The notes beneath the pieces are model-generated. The model saw only the letters and a program-made list of their open reading frames with translations. It did not search any database and had not been told where the DNA came from. The position numbers were made by a program, and so were the translations under genes. From Candidatus Halocynthiibacter alkanivorans (GTDB taxonomy: Bacteria > Pseudomonadota > Alphaproteobacteria > Rhodobacterales > Rhodobacteraceae): 64,000 nucleotides of DNA. Positions 26,657-34,665 of the stretch are shown piece by piece (the stretch's first letter is position 1; the number at the start of each line of letters is the position of its first letter). Location: NCBI RefSeq assembly GCF_003333265.1, contig NZ_QOLB01000079.1:1-64000 (forward strand), written 5' to 3'.

Positions 26657-27198
26657 ATGGGCTGACGGCCAGACAGAAACTTTCCGGCTCATGTTACATT
26701 GCCCAGGGCGAACACGCGCTTGGCAACCGAAGCGAAGATGTTATTTCCACCATTCTGGGGTCCTGTGTCGCCACCTGTCTCTGGGATCCGGTGGCTGGGA
26801 TCGGCGGCATGAATCACATCCTGCTGCCGGATTCTGGCGGTAATTCCGTCGCTGCCAGCAGCTACGGCGCCAATGCGATGGAATTGCTGATCAACGCGAT
26901 GATCAGTGCCGGGGCGGTGAAAAAACGTTTCCGCGCTAAGATCTTTGGCGGCGCGACCATGTATGCGGGCCTGTCTGATGCGGGAAAAAAGAACGGCGAC
27001 TTCGTGCTGGATTACCTGGCCCGTGAATTGATCCCGCTGGATGGGAAAAGCATTGGTGGCACCCAGGCGCGCCGGGTTGAATTCTGGCCTGCAGACGGGC
27101 GGGCACGTCAAAAACTGGTCGAAGATCAAAGTGTGGCCGATGAAAAACCAACTCGCGTCGTAACGCCACCGCAGGGCAGTGATCTGGAGCTGTTCTGA
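26653..27198 (+). CDS. cheD: Chemoreceptor glutamine deamidase
   Basis: 181 residues from the ATG that overlaps the cheB stop by 4 bases. CheD deamidates receptor glutamines and modulates adaptation. Family motif STILGSCVATCLWDP contains the catalytic Cys, followed by GIGGMNHILLPDSGG with the catalytic His; AKIFGGATMY is also typical. No cheA, cheW, cheR or cheY is in the window, so this is an auxiliary set that must use a chemotaxis core elsewhere. Confidence 0.93.
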   Translation: MNGLTARQKLSGSCYIAQGEHALGNRSEDVISTILGSCVATCLWDPVAGIGGMNHILLPDSGGNSVAASSYGANAMELLINAMISAGAVKKRFRAKIFGGATMYAGLSDAGKKNGDFVLDYLARELIPLDGKSIGGTQARRVEFWPADGRARQKLVEDQSVADEKPTRVVTPPQGSDLELF

Positions 27199-27398
27199 CA
27201 GACCACATCGATGCGGAAAATTTCAAACGGGTTCCGTTTAACGGTCTCGGCTCAAAGGACTGCGTCATGCGCTTTCCCGGAGGGTGAATGCCACAACACC
27301 TGGCGGCCGGACCACCGGATCACCTGCGGCAGTGAAACACGCGAGACTCCTGGCGCACCTGACGGCCAGGGGCGCCTTAGACAGCGAAACCGGGTGGC

Positions 27399-27839
27399 TT
27401 ATTCTGTCAGCGCCGCGTCTTTTTGCGTTATGGCTGCCTGAAAATCTTTTTGGGCCTGGGGCCAGCTGCCTTTGATAAAATCGAGCGTGGCGCGGATTTG
27501 TGCGCTGCTCAATACGTCGCCGAAAGCTGGCATGTCACTTTGGTAACCACCGCCAACAACGGCATTGAGACCCAGTTTTGTCACCGAAAACAAATAACTA
27601 TCGGAATGAGACCAGCTGTGACCGGTTTCATCATGTGGCGGTGCGGGCATCAGCCCGGAGGGCAACCGGCGCCGCCAGCCTGCCTGGCCCTCAAGGTTTT
27701 TGCCGTGGCAGACGGCGCAATTTTCCGCGTAGAGCAATTTGCCATCGGGCAAGCCGTCCTGGTCACCACCCGCCAAGGCTGGCACTGATGTGATGCTTTG
27801 TAATCCGGCAAATATTAGCGCAATCAGTTTGTGAGACAT
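27399..27839 (-). CDS. Class I c-type cytochrome, secreted
   Basis: 146 residues from MSHKLIALIF, chosen for a GGAGGAGGA site; an in-frame ATG at 27860 is upstream of that site. Signal peptide about 1-23 (SVPALAGG). One haem-binding motif CAVCH near residue 42 and a probable Met ligand in SDMPAFGDVLS, the layout of a small periplasmic mono-haem electron carrier. It follows the DUF411 and BNR genes on the same strand with a 135-base gap. Cytochromes of this type often accompany copper or metal resistance genes. Confidence 0.85.
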   Translation of the reverse strand: MSHKLIALIFAGLQSITSVPALAGGDQDGLPDGKLLYAENCAVCHGKNLEGQAGWRRRLPSGLMPAPPHDETGHSWSHSDSYLFSVTKLGLNAVVGGGYQSDMPAFGDVLSSAQIRATLDFIKGSWPQAQKDFQAAITQKDAALTE

Positions 27840-27974
27840 TTTGTCCTCCTCCGGGCCCAAAGCCCAACAGGGTTTGCAACCTGCTTTGATCCAGCGGGCG
27901 GAAGGGGGACAGCCCCCTCCCTCATAACCCTGCCGGGTCGCATTCAGTGGCCTTGGTTGTGACCGTCTGCTTCC

Positions 27975-28454
27975 CTATTCGTTCGAATAGACGCTGATAC
28001 CCTCATCTCCAAAACCGTAGATTTTGAGCGTTCCGCTCTTCACCGCCGCCATGCCCGGCGCGTTTGGCGGCATACCGGGAAGGGTGATGCCTTTGATGTC
28101 AGGCCGTTCTTCCAGCAAGCGGTCCACAATCTCAGCCGGCACCAGGCCACTGACCAGATAGCCGTCGACCACCGCAAGATGGCAACCAATTCCGCGCGCG
28201 GGCACCCCCGCGTCGACAGAGCGCTGATCAAAGTTCCGGTCGTCTTTTACGGTGACACTATAGCCGTTTTTTTCCATATATTCTGCGTAGCTGTCGCAAC
28301 AACCACATCCGGGCGCGCGGTAAATGGTCATCTCCTGACCGGGGTCGGCACGCGCTGTGGAGGCCTGTACCGCCGCATCGGAGAATGTCGTGGCGGCGAC
28401 AATCGCCAGCGCTGATGTGACGATGGAAAGAGCGGCTATCACTTTGATGTTCAT
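27975..28454 (-). CDS. DUF411 metal-binding protein, periplasmic
   Basis: 159 residues. N-terminal signal or anchor helix (about 5-25), then the DUF411 core YRAPGCGCCDSYAEYMEKNGY with the CGCC cluster, ARGIGCHLAVVDGYLVSGLVP, and ITLPGMPPNAPGM. DUF411 proteins occur in copper-handling operons and are proposed to bind metal; the detailed role is unsettled. The start overlaps the stop of the upstream BNR gene (ATGA). Confidence 0.85.
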   Translation of the reverse strand: MNIKVIAALSIVTSALAIVAATTFSDAAVQASTARADPGQEMTIYRAPGCGCCDSYAEYMEKNGYSVTVKDDRNFDQRSVDAGVPARGIGCHLAVVDGYLVSGLVPAEIVDRLLEERPDIKGITLPGMPPNAPGMAAVKSGTLKIYGFGDEGISVYSNE

Positions 28455-29407
28455 GTTGTTCTCCAGAAATTATGAGAGGTGGCGGACCAGGTGAGCCCGC
28501 TGTCACGGCTGAGAAGGATTGTGTCATCGTTCACCGCAATGACGTGGTCCGGGTTGGCCGGGTGCACCGCAAGATGTGCCATCGGCATCTCTGCGATCTG
28601 CGCCCAGTTCACCCCGGCGTCGGTGGATTTCCAGAGGTCGCTGGACAGAGCGGCGTAGATCACATCGGGCGCAGCGATTGCCAGCGCCAGGCTGGAAACT
28701 GGCGCGCCTGCCGGCAGGGGCTTGTCCGGCGCCGGCTCAACTCCGGCGACCAGCGCATCCATCGCATCGCCGGATTGCACCGCCTGCCAGCGGCAGAAAC
28801 AATCGGGCACCCGGGTCAGCCCGGTGTCTGTGCCGGCGTAAAGCCAGATCCCCCCCATGCCGGTCGGGCTGTTGACCGAAACGAGCGACAGGATATCCTG
28901 CTCTGACCCATTTTCATACGGACGGTCCATCACGAATTCCCAGGTCTCGCCGCCGTCCTGGCTGCGCCAGAGCCCGTCGCCACGCAGCGCAACATAGAGC
29001 GTATCGGGATCATGGGCTGCAATGGTGAGGGCATCTGCCGGCCCCTGCGGCAGACCCGTGTCGCTCTGAGACCAGCTGAGGCCGCCATCGTCAGTGCGGA
29101 TCAGCCCGCCGCTGGCCAGGGTCGCATATATCCGGCCAGGCCGCTCCGGGTGGCTGGCAAGCGCGCTCACCTGACCGGGCGATGTCAGCGCCGCGCGTTG
29201 CCAGTTCGCGCCACCATCGGCACTGCGCCACATATCACTGGCAACAAGCAGTAAATCGTCGCCGTCAAAGGCAAGGCCGCGGACAAGCGAGGCGTCTGCC
29301 AGTGGCGTAGCCTGTGCCATGGCCGGCAGAGGCGACAGAGCAATCAGCGCCGCGCCGCCGGACAACAACCTGCGCCGGCATATCCCTGTCGGGAGTGTTT
29401 TTGTCAT
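28451..29407 (-). CDS. BNR/YCF48-like beta-propeller protein, exported
   Basis: 318 residues from MTKTLPTG, with AGGATGA at ribosome-site distance; another ATG lies 9 bases upstream. The N-terminus CRRRLLSGGAALIALSPLPA looks like a Tat-type signal. Four or five BNR-type repeats (SADGGANW, TDDGGLSW, SQDGGETW, STDAGVNW, SRDSGLTW) predict a beta-propeller related to photosystem assembly factor YCF48 and sialidase-like proteins. Such propellers are recurrent neighbours of DUF411 in metal-resistance islands; their function is unknown. It is co-translated with DUF411. Confidence 0.8.
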   Translation of the reverse strand: MTKTLPTGICRRRLLSGGAALIALSPLPAMAQATPLADASLVRGLAFDGDDLLLVASDMWRSADGGANWQRAALTSPGQVSALASHPERPGRIYATLASGGLIRTDDGGLSWSQSDTGLPQGPADALTIAAHDPDTLYVALRGDGLWRSQDGGETWEFVMDRPYENGSEQDILSLVSVNSPTGMGGIWLYAGTDTGLTRVPDCFCRWQAVQSGDAMDALVAGVEPAPDKPLPAGAPVSSLALAIAAPDVIYAALSSDLWKSTDAGVNWAQIAEMPMAHLAVHPANPDHVIAVNDDTILLSRDSGLTWSATSHNFWRTT

Positions 29408-29509
29408 ATAAATCATCCTGTTGTAGGCATTTTAACCTCAGGCGCTGAGCTGCAGATGCAGACCGCCCGGGCGCCACCAGGGTCTTTCCCCGCAATGGGG
29501 GACCCGCTC

Positions 29510-29851
29510 TTACAGAATGACTTTTCGGGGGGGCGAGGGATCCAGGCCAGGATTGGTTCCGGTCGCGGCCCGTTCACCGCTGCTCAGATGCACTTGCCGC
29601 GGTATAGCGGCGGTGGCGCTTGCGGTGTCGCACTGCACCAGGCTCATCGGAGAGCTGTAGACCTGATCACAGATGCCGCGGGTCTCTTCGCCGGATACGC
29701 AGCCGCTGCAGGAGTCATTTTCCGCCCCGGTAATGACATCGCTGTCTGACATCATAATTTCCATATTTGTCGCAGCGAACCCGTGCACGGTTGATGCCGT
29801 CGCAAACGCGAGCGAAATCACAATACAGATCAGGCGAACAAACCGGGACAT
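29510..29851 (-). CDS. Small exported cysteine-containing protein, unknown function
   Basis: 113 residues with a hydrophobic N-terminal signal (about 1-27, FAATN). The mature part has four or five cysteines (CSGC near 48-51, then GICD and VQCD) that could bind metal. It is upstream of, and co-directional with, the BNR/DUF411/cytochrome genes and may belong to the same module. The ribosome site is weak and no family was recognised, so coding status is likely but not certain. Confidence 0.55.
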   Translation of the reverse strand: MSRFVRLICIVISLAFATASTVHGFAATNMEIMMSDSDVITGAENDSCSGCVSGEETRGICDQVYSSPMSLVQCDTASATAAIPRQVHLSSGERAATGTNPGLDPSPPRKVIL

Positions 29852-29953
29852 TCGGGCAGTGTATATATTTGTTCGGGACGCACCATCGGAAACATTGTCA
29901 CAGGCAGCAGGATCGCCAGCTTGAGTGGTTGAGAACAGATGCGAAAGTCTCCT

Positions 29954-30337
29954 TTAGGGTTGCGTCACCCGGCAAGTCCCGTAGCCAATGTTTCCCCGGC
30001 CGTTGTTTTCAACAAAGAACATGTTTGCAAACAACTGAATATCGAACTGGCTGTTAAAAACATAATATTTTTTCACGCCGATATTGCTATCCTGGGCAAT
30101 GTAGTCGGCTTGGTAGTCATCGCATGTGACACGTCCTTCAATCGGGGTGAATGAGCAACGGGAGAGCGTGGCTCTGTCTCCGCTGTCGACAATTTTGACC
30201 GCGAATTGGCCGCTTTGTAACTGTGACGCGGAATAAGCGCCTTTTTCCCATACTTTGGAGGAAACAGGACAGAAGTACGTGACTGATAGTGCCACTGTGG
30301 GCCAGAACAGAAAACCAGCGAAAATCAATCTGAACAT
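29954..30337 (-). CDS. Hypothetical exported protein
   Basis: 127 residues with a signal peptide (MFRLIFAGFLFWPTVALS) and four cysteines spaced as two possible disulfides. GAGGT lies at ribosome-site distance. The gene is visibly richer in A+T than its neighbours, which may point to recent acquisition. No family was recognised and no function is proposed. Confidence 0.6.
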   Translation of the reverse strand: MFRLIFAGFLFWPTVALSVTYFCPVSSKVWEKGAYSASQLQSGQFAVKIVDSGDRATLSRCSFTPIEGRVTCDDYQADYIAQDSNIGVKKYYVFNSQFDIQLFANMFFVENNGRGNIGYGTCRVTQP

Positions 30338-30457
30338 AAGAAGTTACCTCAAATATCACATTAATTCTGTGACCGGGGGGCTGGTTTCCGTGTGATCACA
30401 AGCCTTGCAACTTGTAATTCTCTGATCATTCCTGTTTCAACCTGCGCTCTGCCCCGT

Positions 30458-31288
30458 TCAGCCCAGCTCCAGCGTCGCTACAGAGCGGATCTGAGAGCCG
30501 GGCGCCGGAGGCTGACCCTTGTACATGCGGACGGTCTGAAACGACACTGTCATGCCAAATTCGCGGCAACAACGGGTCAGTTGTATCATGTCGGCGGGCA
30601 CATCCACCACCACCGGGCCCGCGCCGGCCAGCTCTGCGACGCCGTGCAGCAGCACCTTCGCGTCCGCGAGCGAGCCCGCCACCAGCGGCCCGACTTTGAA
30701 GCCGTTCTGACATTCGCGAACCGTGGCGAACCCGGCGCATTTGCCGGCAGAGACCAGAACCAGCGTCTTTCTTGTCGCCGTGTCGCAAAGCCATTCAGCC
30801 AGAAAGTGCGCTTTGCTGTACCCGTTGGCCGCCGCCTCAAGCCGGGTCAGTTCCAGGATGTCGCCTGGCGCAACCCGGCGCAGATCCGGATGCGCTGCTC
30901 CGGGGATCCGCCCTTCAAACCGCAGCGTTGCGCCGGTGTGTACAAAGCCCGAGCGGCGGTAATTGTCCTGCTGGTCGCTGACCCCGTCGAGCCCGATGGT
31001 GCGCGGACCGGCGTGCTGCATTGCGTATTGCCAGAGCGCGAACCCAATGCCCTGACCGCGAAATTTCGGCCGGCAGATATACAATCCCAGAAAGGCGAAT
31101 TGATCCGAGTGGTTTATCACCGAAATGGCAGCCACCAGGTTGCCGTCGATCCGGGCGGCAAAAAATCCTTCAGGGTCGCTTTGATAAAACGCGCTGGCGT
31201 CGTCCAGACCCGGGTTCCAGCCTCCGCGCTCCGCCCACTCCATGACTTCGCTCAGCTCTTCCCGGCGCAGCCGTCCTGGTTTCATCAT
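30458..31288 (-). CDS. GNAT-family acetyltransferase with extra C-terminal acetyltransferase-like domain
   Basis: 276 residues. N-terminal GNAT fold with the acetyl-CoA loop RPKFRGQGIGFALW and a preceding beta-strand (FAARIDGNLVAAIS). The C-terminal half (from about 140) resembles the second half-domain found in YitH-like GNAT proteins (TLVLVSAGKCAGFATVRECQNGFKVGPLVA). The start ATGATG is preceded by GAGGAG. Substrate unknown. Single gene, divergent from the IclR regulator. Confidence 0.82.
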   Translation of the reverse strand: MMKPGRLRREELSEVMEWAERGGWNPGLDDASAFYQSDPEGFFAARIDGNLVAAISVINHSDQFAFLGLYICRPKFRGQGIGFALWQYAMQHAGPRTIGLDGVSDQQDNYRRSGFVHTGATLRFEGRIPGAAHPDLRRVAPGDILELTRLEAAANGYSKAHFLAEWLCDTATRKTLVLVSAGKCAGFATVRECQNGFKVGPLVAGSLADAKVLLHGVAELAGAGPVVVDVPADMIQLTRCCREFGMTVSFQTVRMYKGQPPAPGSQIRSVATLELG

Positions 31289-31594
31289 ATCCGGCTCCTC
31301 TGCGTCGGCTTCAGAATGTGGTGTATCCGATCCCGCATATGCTTGAACAAGCAGCCCAGTGCGCTGCCCCGGTAAGCCCTATTAATTCGCAAAAGTACCC
31401 GGTCTTCGCAACACCCTGTCGTCGCCGGGTGATTTCAAAACACAGCAAAATTGAACTTGCAGGGCCGGAACGCCTTGAAAAACCTCCCTTTGACGGCTGT
31501 GAGTTTCACAATGTTGAAGTAACAGCGCCATCGTGAAAATAGTTTGCCAGAATTCTGAATTTGCCACAATCCTGTCTGAGGAGGAGAGCTGAAA
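31289..31594. other. Divergent promoter region, no gene seen
   Basis: 306 bases between the acetyltransferase (minus) and the IclR-type regulator (plus). No convincing coding frame. A GAGGAGAG ribosome site for the regulator lies at its right edge. Confidence 0.5.
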
Positions 31595-32446
31595 GTGAAG
31601 AAAGAAAGTCTCGATATTCCGGATGTGAGCGCCGCCAATGGCGCGGGGCAGACCGCTGGGCTGCGCGTGAACCATGCTGGGGCGCGGCACATTCAATCCG
31701 TTGGCCGCGCGCTCGACATTCTGGAGGCGCTGGCGATCGAACGCGACGGGCTGACTTTGTCGGAACTGGCCGGACGTGTCGCACTCAATCCTTCGACCTG
31801 TCATCATCTCATCGCGACGCTCGTATCGCGCGGATATCTGGTGCATCTTGGCCGCAGCCGCGGCTATGCCCTGGCGCAAAAATTACATGAACTCGTCCGG
31901 TTGGCGGATCAGGAGGCGGATCCCGCTGAACTGCTGAAGCACGATCTGCGCAAGCTTGGCGAGCGGCTTGGTCATGGGGTGCAATTGGCGGTTCTGAGCG
32001 AAACTTCCCTGCTGACAAAACTCAGATATCCGGGGCCAGACCAGAGCCTCAACGAGCCCGATGAAATTACTAAAATGACCGCACTGCACGCGACGGCCAC
32101 CGGCAAGGCGATCCTCGCCTGGATCCCGGACACCGAACTTGTGCGCATCATTTCGAGCAACGGTCTGAATGCTTACACCGACAACACTATCACCAGCCTG
32201 TCTGGCCTGGTCGAAGAGTTGAGGCTGGTGCGCCGGCGCGGCTACGCCATCGACAACGAGGAAATGAAAGACGGGCTGATCTGCATGGGGGTCGCGCTGC
32301 GCGAGGTCGGCGGGGCGGTGATCGCGTCATTTTCGGTCACGTTTCCGGCGGAGCTGGCCACAGAGGAATACAGGTCGAACTTGTCCAGGTCTCTGATCAC
32401 AGCATCGCACGACTTCTCGAACACACTGCTGAAACACAGCCATTGA
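31595..32446 (+). CDS. IclR-family transcriptional regulator
   Basis: 283 residues from a GTG start (GAGGAGAG eight bases upstream). N-terminal winged helix (RALDILEALAIERDGLTLSELAGRVALNPSTCHHLIATLVSRGYL) and C-terminal IclR effector-binding domain (TALHATATGKAILAW, RRRGYAIDNEEMKDGLICMGVAL). About 25 residues of N-terminal extension precede the helix-turn-helix. It is transcribed toward the catabolic cluster that begins 112 bases later and is its probable regulator. Confidence 0.9.
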   Translation: MKKESLDIPDVSAANGAGQTAGLRVNHAGARHIQSVGRALDILEALAIERDGLTLSELAGRVALNPSTCHHLIATLVSRGYLVHLGRSRGYALAQKLHELVRLADQEADPAELLKHDLRKLGERLGHGVQLAVLSETSLLTKLRYPGPDQSLNEPDEITKMTALHATATGKAILAWIPDTELVRIISSNGLNAYTDNTITSLSGLVEELRLVRRRGYAIDNEEMKDGLICMGVALREVGGAVIASFSVTFPAELATEEYRSNLSRSLITASHDFSNTLLKHSH

Positions 32447-32558
32447 TCACACCGCTATTGCTAAGAACTCCACCGTAGAAAAAACTGCCGCCAGGAAATC
32501 TACTGCGAAGAAAGCCATTGATAAAACTACATTATTTAAATGAATTGGAGGTGAACAG

Positions 32559-33722
32559 ATGACACTGCCCGACACTGTAACAGTAAGCGCGGACTATCCG
32601 GTCCCAGGCAAAATGAAAGCCTGGGTTCTTGGGGATCCCGGCGAGATTACCCTGTCTGAAAAGCCGGTGCCCGCGCCGGGCAGGGCCGAAGTTCTCGTCC
32701 GTATCGACGCGGTGGCGATCTGTGCCACGGATCTCGAAATCATTCACCACGGTCCGCCCGCGCAAATCCAGGGTGGCGATCCGTTCAACAAGAATTTCAC
32801 CCCGGGCCACGAATATATGGGGACCGTTGTCGCGCTGGGGCAGGGAGTTGATGAATACGAAATCGGCGAACGGGTGACGGTTGAGATCCATGCCGGCTGC
32901 GGCCAGTGCAAGCGGTGTCGTCAGGGCATGTACACCTCCTGCCACAATTACGGCAAAAACTATGGTGATGTGGACAAGGGGCACCGGGCCAACGGCTTCA
33001 CCACCGACGGCGGATTTGCCGAATACGCGGTGAACAACATCAATACGCTGGTGCATGTGGACGACAATATGTCGGACGAAGAAGCCACCTTGGTGGTGAC
33101 CGCAGGGACCGCGATGTATGGGCTGACGGAACTTGGCGGTCTGGTCGCCGGGGAAAGCGTTGTGGTCACCGGCCCCGGCCCGATTGGGCTGATGGGGGTA
33201 GCTGTCGCCAAGGCGCTGGGGGCGCAACCGGTTATTTTGACCGGGACCCGCGACAACCGCCTGGAGATCGGCAAACAACTTGGTGCCGATCATGTCATCA
33301 ATGTGCGCCGCGAGGATGCGGTTGAAAAAGTGCGCGAGTTGAACGGCGGCAAGGGCGTCGATTACGTCCTGGAATGTGCAGGCGCACCCAATGGGGTGAA
33401 CGAGGCCGCGCTGATGGTAAACCGTGGCGGCAAAATCTGTCTTGCGGCCTTTCCCGGCAACAGTCCGGAGGTGGATGTGGCCTATCTGGTCCGCAACAAT
33501 ATCTACCTCTACGGCATCCGTGGCGAAGGCCGGGCGGCGACACACAGAGCCGAGGCCTTCATGCGTCAAAAGCGCTTCGATGCCACGCTGATCCACACCC
33601 ACACCTTTGACATGGGCGACCTGCAAGAGGCGCTTCGCTATGCCAGGGACCGGGTCGGAGACGCGATTAAAGTGGTGGTGAAGAACAAACACGCCGAGGC
33701 GCGGCGGGTCGCGGCGGAATAG
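32559..33722 (+). CDS. Zinc-dependent medium-chain alcohol/polyol dehydrogenase
   Basis: 387 residues, MDR superfamily. Catalytic zinc ligands in AICATDLEIIHHG (Cys) and PGHEYMGTV (His-Glu); structural zinc cysteines in HAGCGQCKRCRQGMYTSC. Nucleotide site GPGPIGLMGVAVAKALGA. Strong GGAGGTGA start. First enzyme gene of the 32.5-45.9 kb cluster, followed after 22 bases by the molybdenum hydroxylase genes, so it may oxidise an alcohol group of the imported substrate. Sorbitol/threonine-dehydrogenase-like; the exact substrate is unknown. Confidence 0.88.
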   Translation: MTLPDTVTVSADYPVPGKMKAWVLGDPGEITLSEKPVPAPGRAEVLVRIDAVAICATDLEIIHHGPPAQIQGGDPFNKNFTPGHEYMGTVVALGQGVDEYEIGERVTVEIHAGCGQCKRCRQGMYTSCHNYGKNYGDVDKGHRANGFTTDGGFAEYAVNNINTLVHVDDNMSDEEATLVVTAGTAMYGLTELGGLVAGESVVVTGPGPIGLMGVAVAKALGAQPVILTGTRDNRLEIGKQLGADHVINVRREDAVEKVRELNGGKGVDYVLECAGAPNGVNEAALMVNRGGKICLAAFPGNSPEVDVAYLVRNNIYLYGIRGEGRAATHRAEAFMRQKRFDATLIHTHTFDMGDLQEALRYARDRVGDAIKVVVKNKHAEARRVAAE

Positions 33723-33744
33723 TCCGTACCAGGGGAGACGCACC

Positions 33745-34665
33745 ATGCTGACCTGCGATAACTATCACTTGCCGATCACGCTGCAAGACGCCCTGGTCCT
33801 CTGGGCCGCTGCACCGGAGGGCAGCCGGCTGGTGGCGGGTGCTACCGATCTGCTGCCCTGGGCGCGTGAGGGCAGGGCAGGGGAGGTGCATATTCCGGCC
33901 CTTGTCGATCTCTCACGCGTTGCGGAATTGCACGGATATACCACGGCCAAAGGCAGGGTCCGTCTCGGGGCGAATACGGTCTGGCAGGCGTTCCTGACGG
34001 ACAGCGCACTGCGCCGTCTGCTTCCCTGCATGCCGCATTGCTCGAGCTGGTTCGCGGATGACCAGATCCGGGAACAGGCCACGCTGGCGGGCAATCTGGC
34101 CAATGCCTCGCCGGTGGCAGACGGCACGCCGCCGGTGGCGGCGCTGAACGGTGTGCTTGAACTGGCGCATCTGGAAGGGGACACAATTGTCGCCCGCACA
34201 GTTGCGGTCAGCGACTTCGTGCTTGGTCCCGGGCGCACCGTGCTGGAACCCGGCGAAATCATCACCGCCGTGACCCTCGATTCCGCCAGCGGCTATGGCG
34301 GCTCGTTCCAGAAGGTCGGGCAACGCCGCTCGCTGGTCATTTCGGTGGCCTGCTGTGCCGCACTAGTAAAGACCGACAATACCGGATGCGTATTTGAGGA
34401 TGTCAGGCTCTCGCTTGGCGGGGTTGGTCCGCGCCCGATCCGGCTGAACAGGCTTGAAAGCGCGCTGCGCGGAGAACGTATCAGCCACGGGTTGATCGAC
34501 AGAGCCGCCCATATGGCCGCCGCGGAAGTCGCCTCCCGCAGCCGCCAGCAATATCGCCGCAGCGTGGTCGTCAGTTTTGTCGGGGCAGCGATCCGCGACG
34601 CGCTGGCCGACCAATCCGATGTGGTGGTGAATTTTCAGGATACGGAGGAGACGGCAAGTGTCTGA
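33745..34665 (+). CDS. Molybdenum hydroxylase FAD-binding medium subunit (CoxM-like)
   Basis: 306 residues of the xanthine dehydrogenase / CO dehydrogenase FAD-subunit family. FAD-binding segments LVAGATDLLPWA (residues ~31-42) and the TLAGNLANASPVADGTPPVAAL loop are present, plus a C-terminal CO-dehydrogenase-flavoprotein domain. Passes electrons from the [2Fe-2S] centres to FAD. GGGAGA start site; its 3' end overlaps the next subunit by 8 bases. Confidence 0.9.
   Translation: MLTCDNYHLPITLQDALVLWAAAPEGSRLVAGATDLLPWAREGRAGEVHIPALVDLSRVAELHGYTTAKGRVRLGANTVWQAFLTDSALRRLLPCMPHCSSWFADDQIREQATLAGNLANASPVADGTPPVAALNGVLELAHLEGDTIVARTVAVSDFVLGPGRTVLEPGEIITAVTLDSASGYGGSFQKVGQRRSLVISVACCAALVKTDNTGCVFEDVRLSLGGVGPRPIRLNRLESALRGERISHGLIDRAAHMAAAEVASRSRQQYRRSVVVSFVGAAIRDALADQSDVVVNFQDTEETASV

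Noticed and set aside
27903-27918. AGGGGG-ACAG-CCCCCT hairpin between cytochrome c and DUF411 genes
   Set aside because: Only a 6-bp stem with no T-run; too weak to call a terminator.
32532-33746. Long minus-strand open frame of about 400 residues opposite the alcohol dehydrogenase
   Set aside because: Antisense shadow of a clear MDR dehydrogenase gene; His/Gln/Arg-rich with no family signature.
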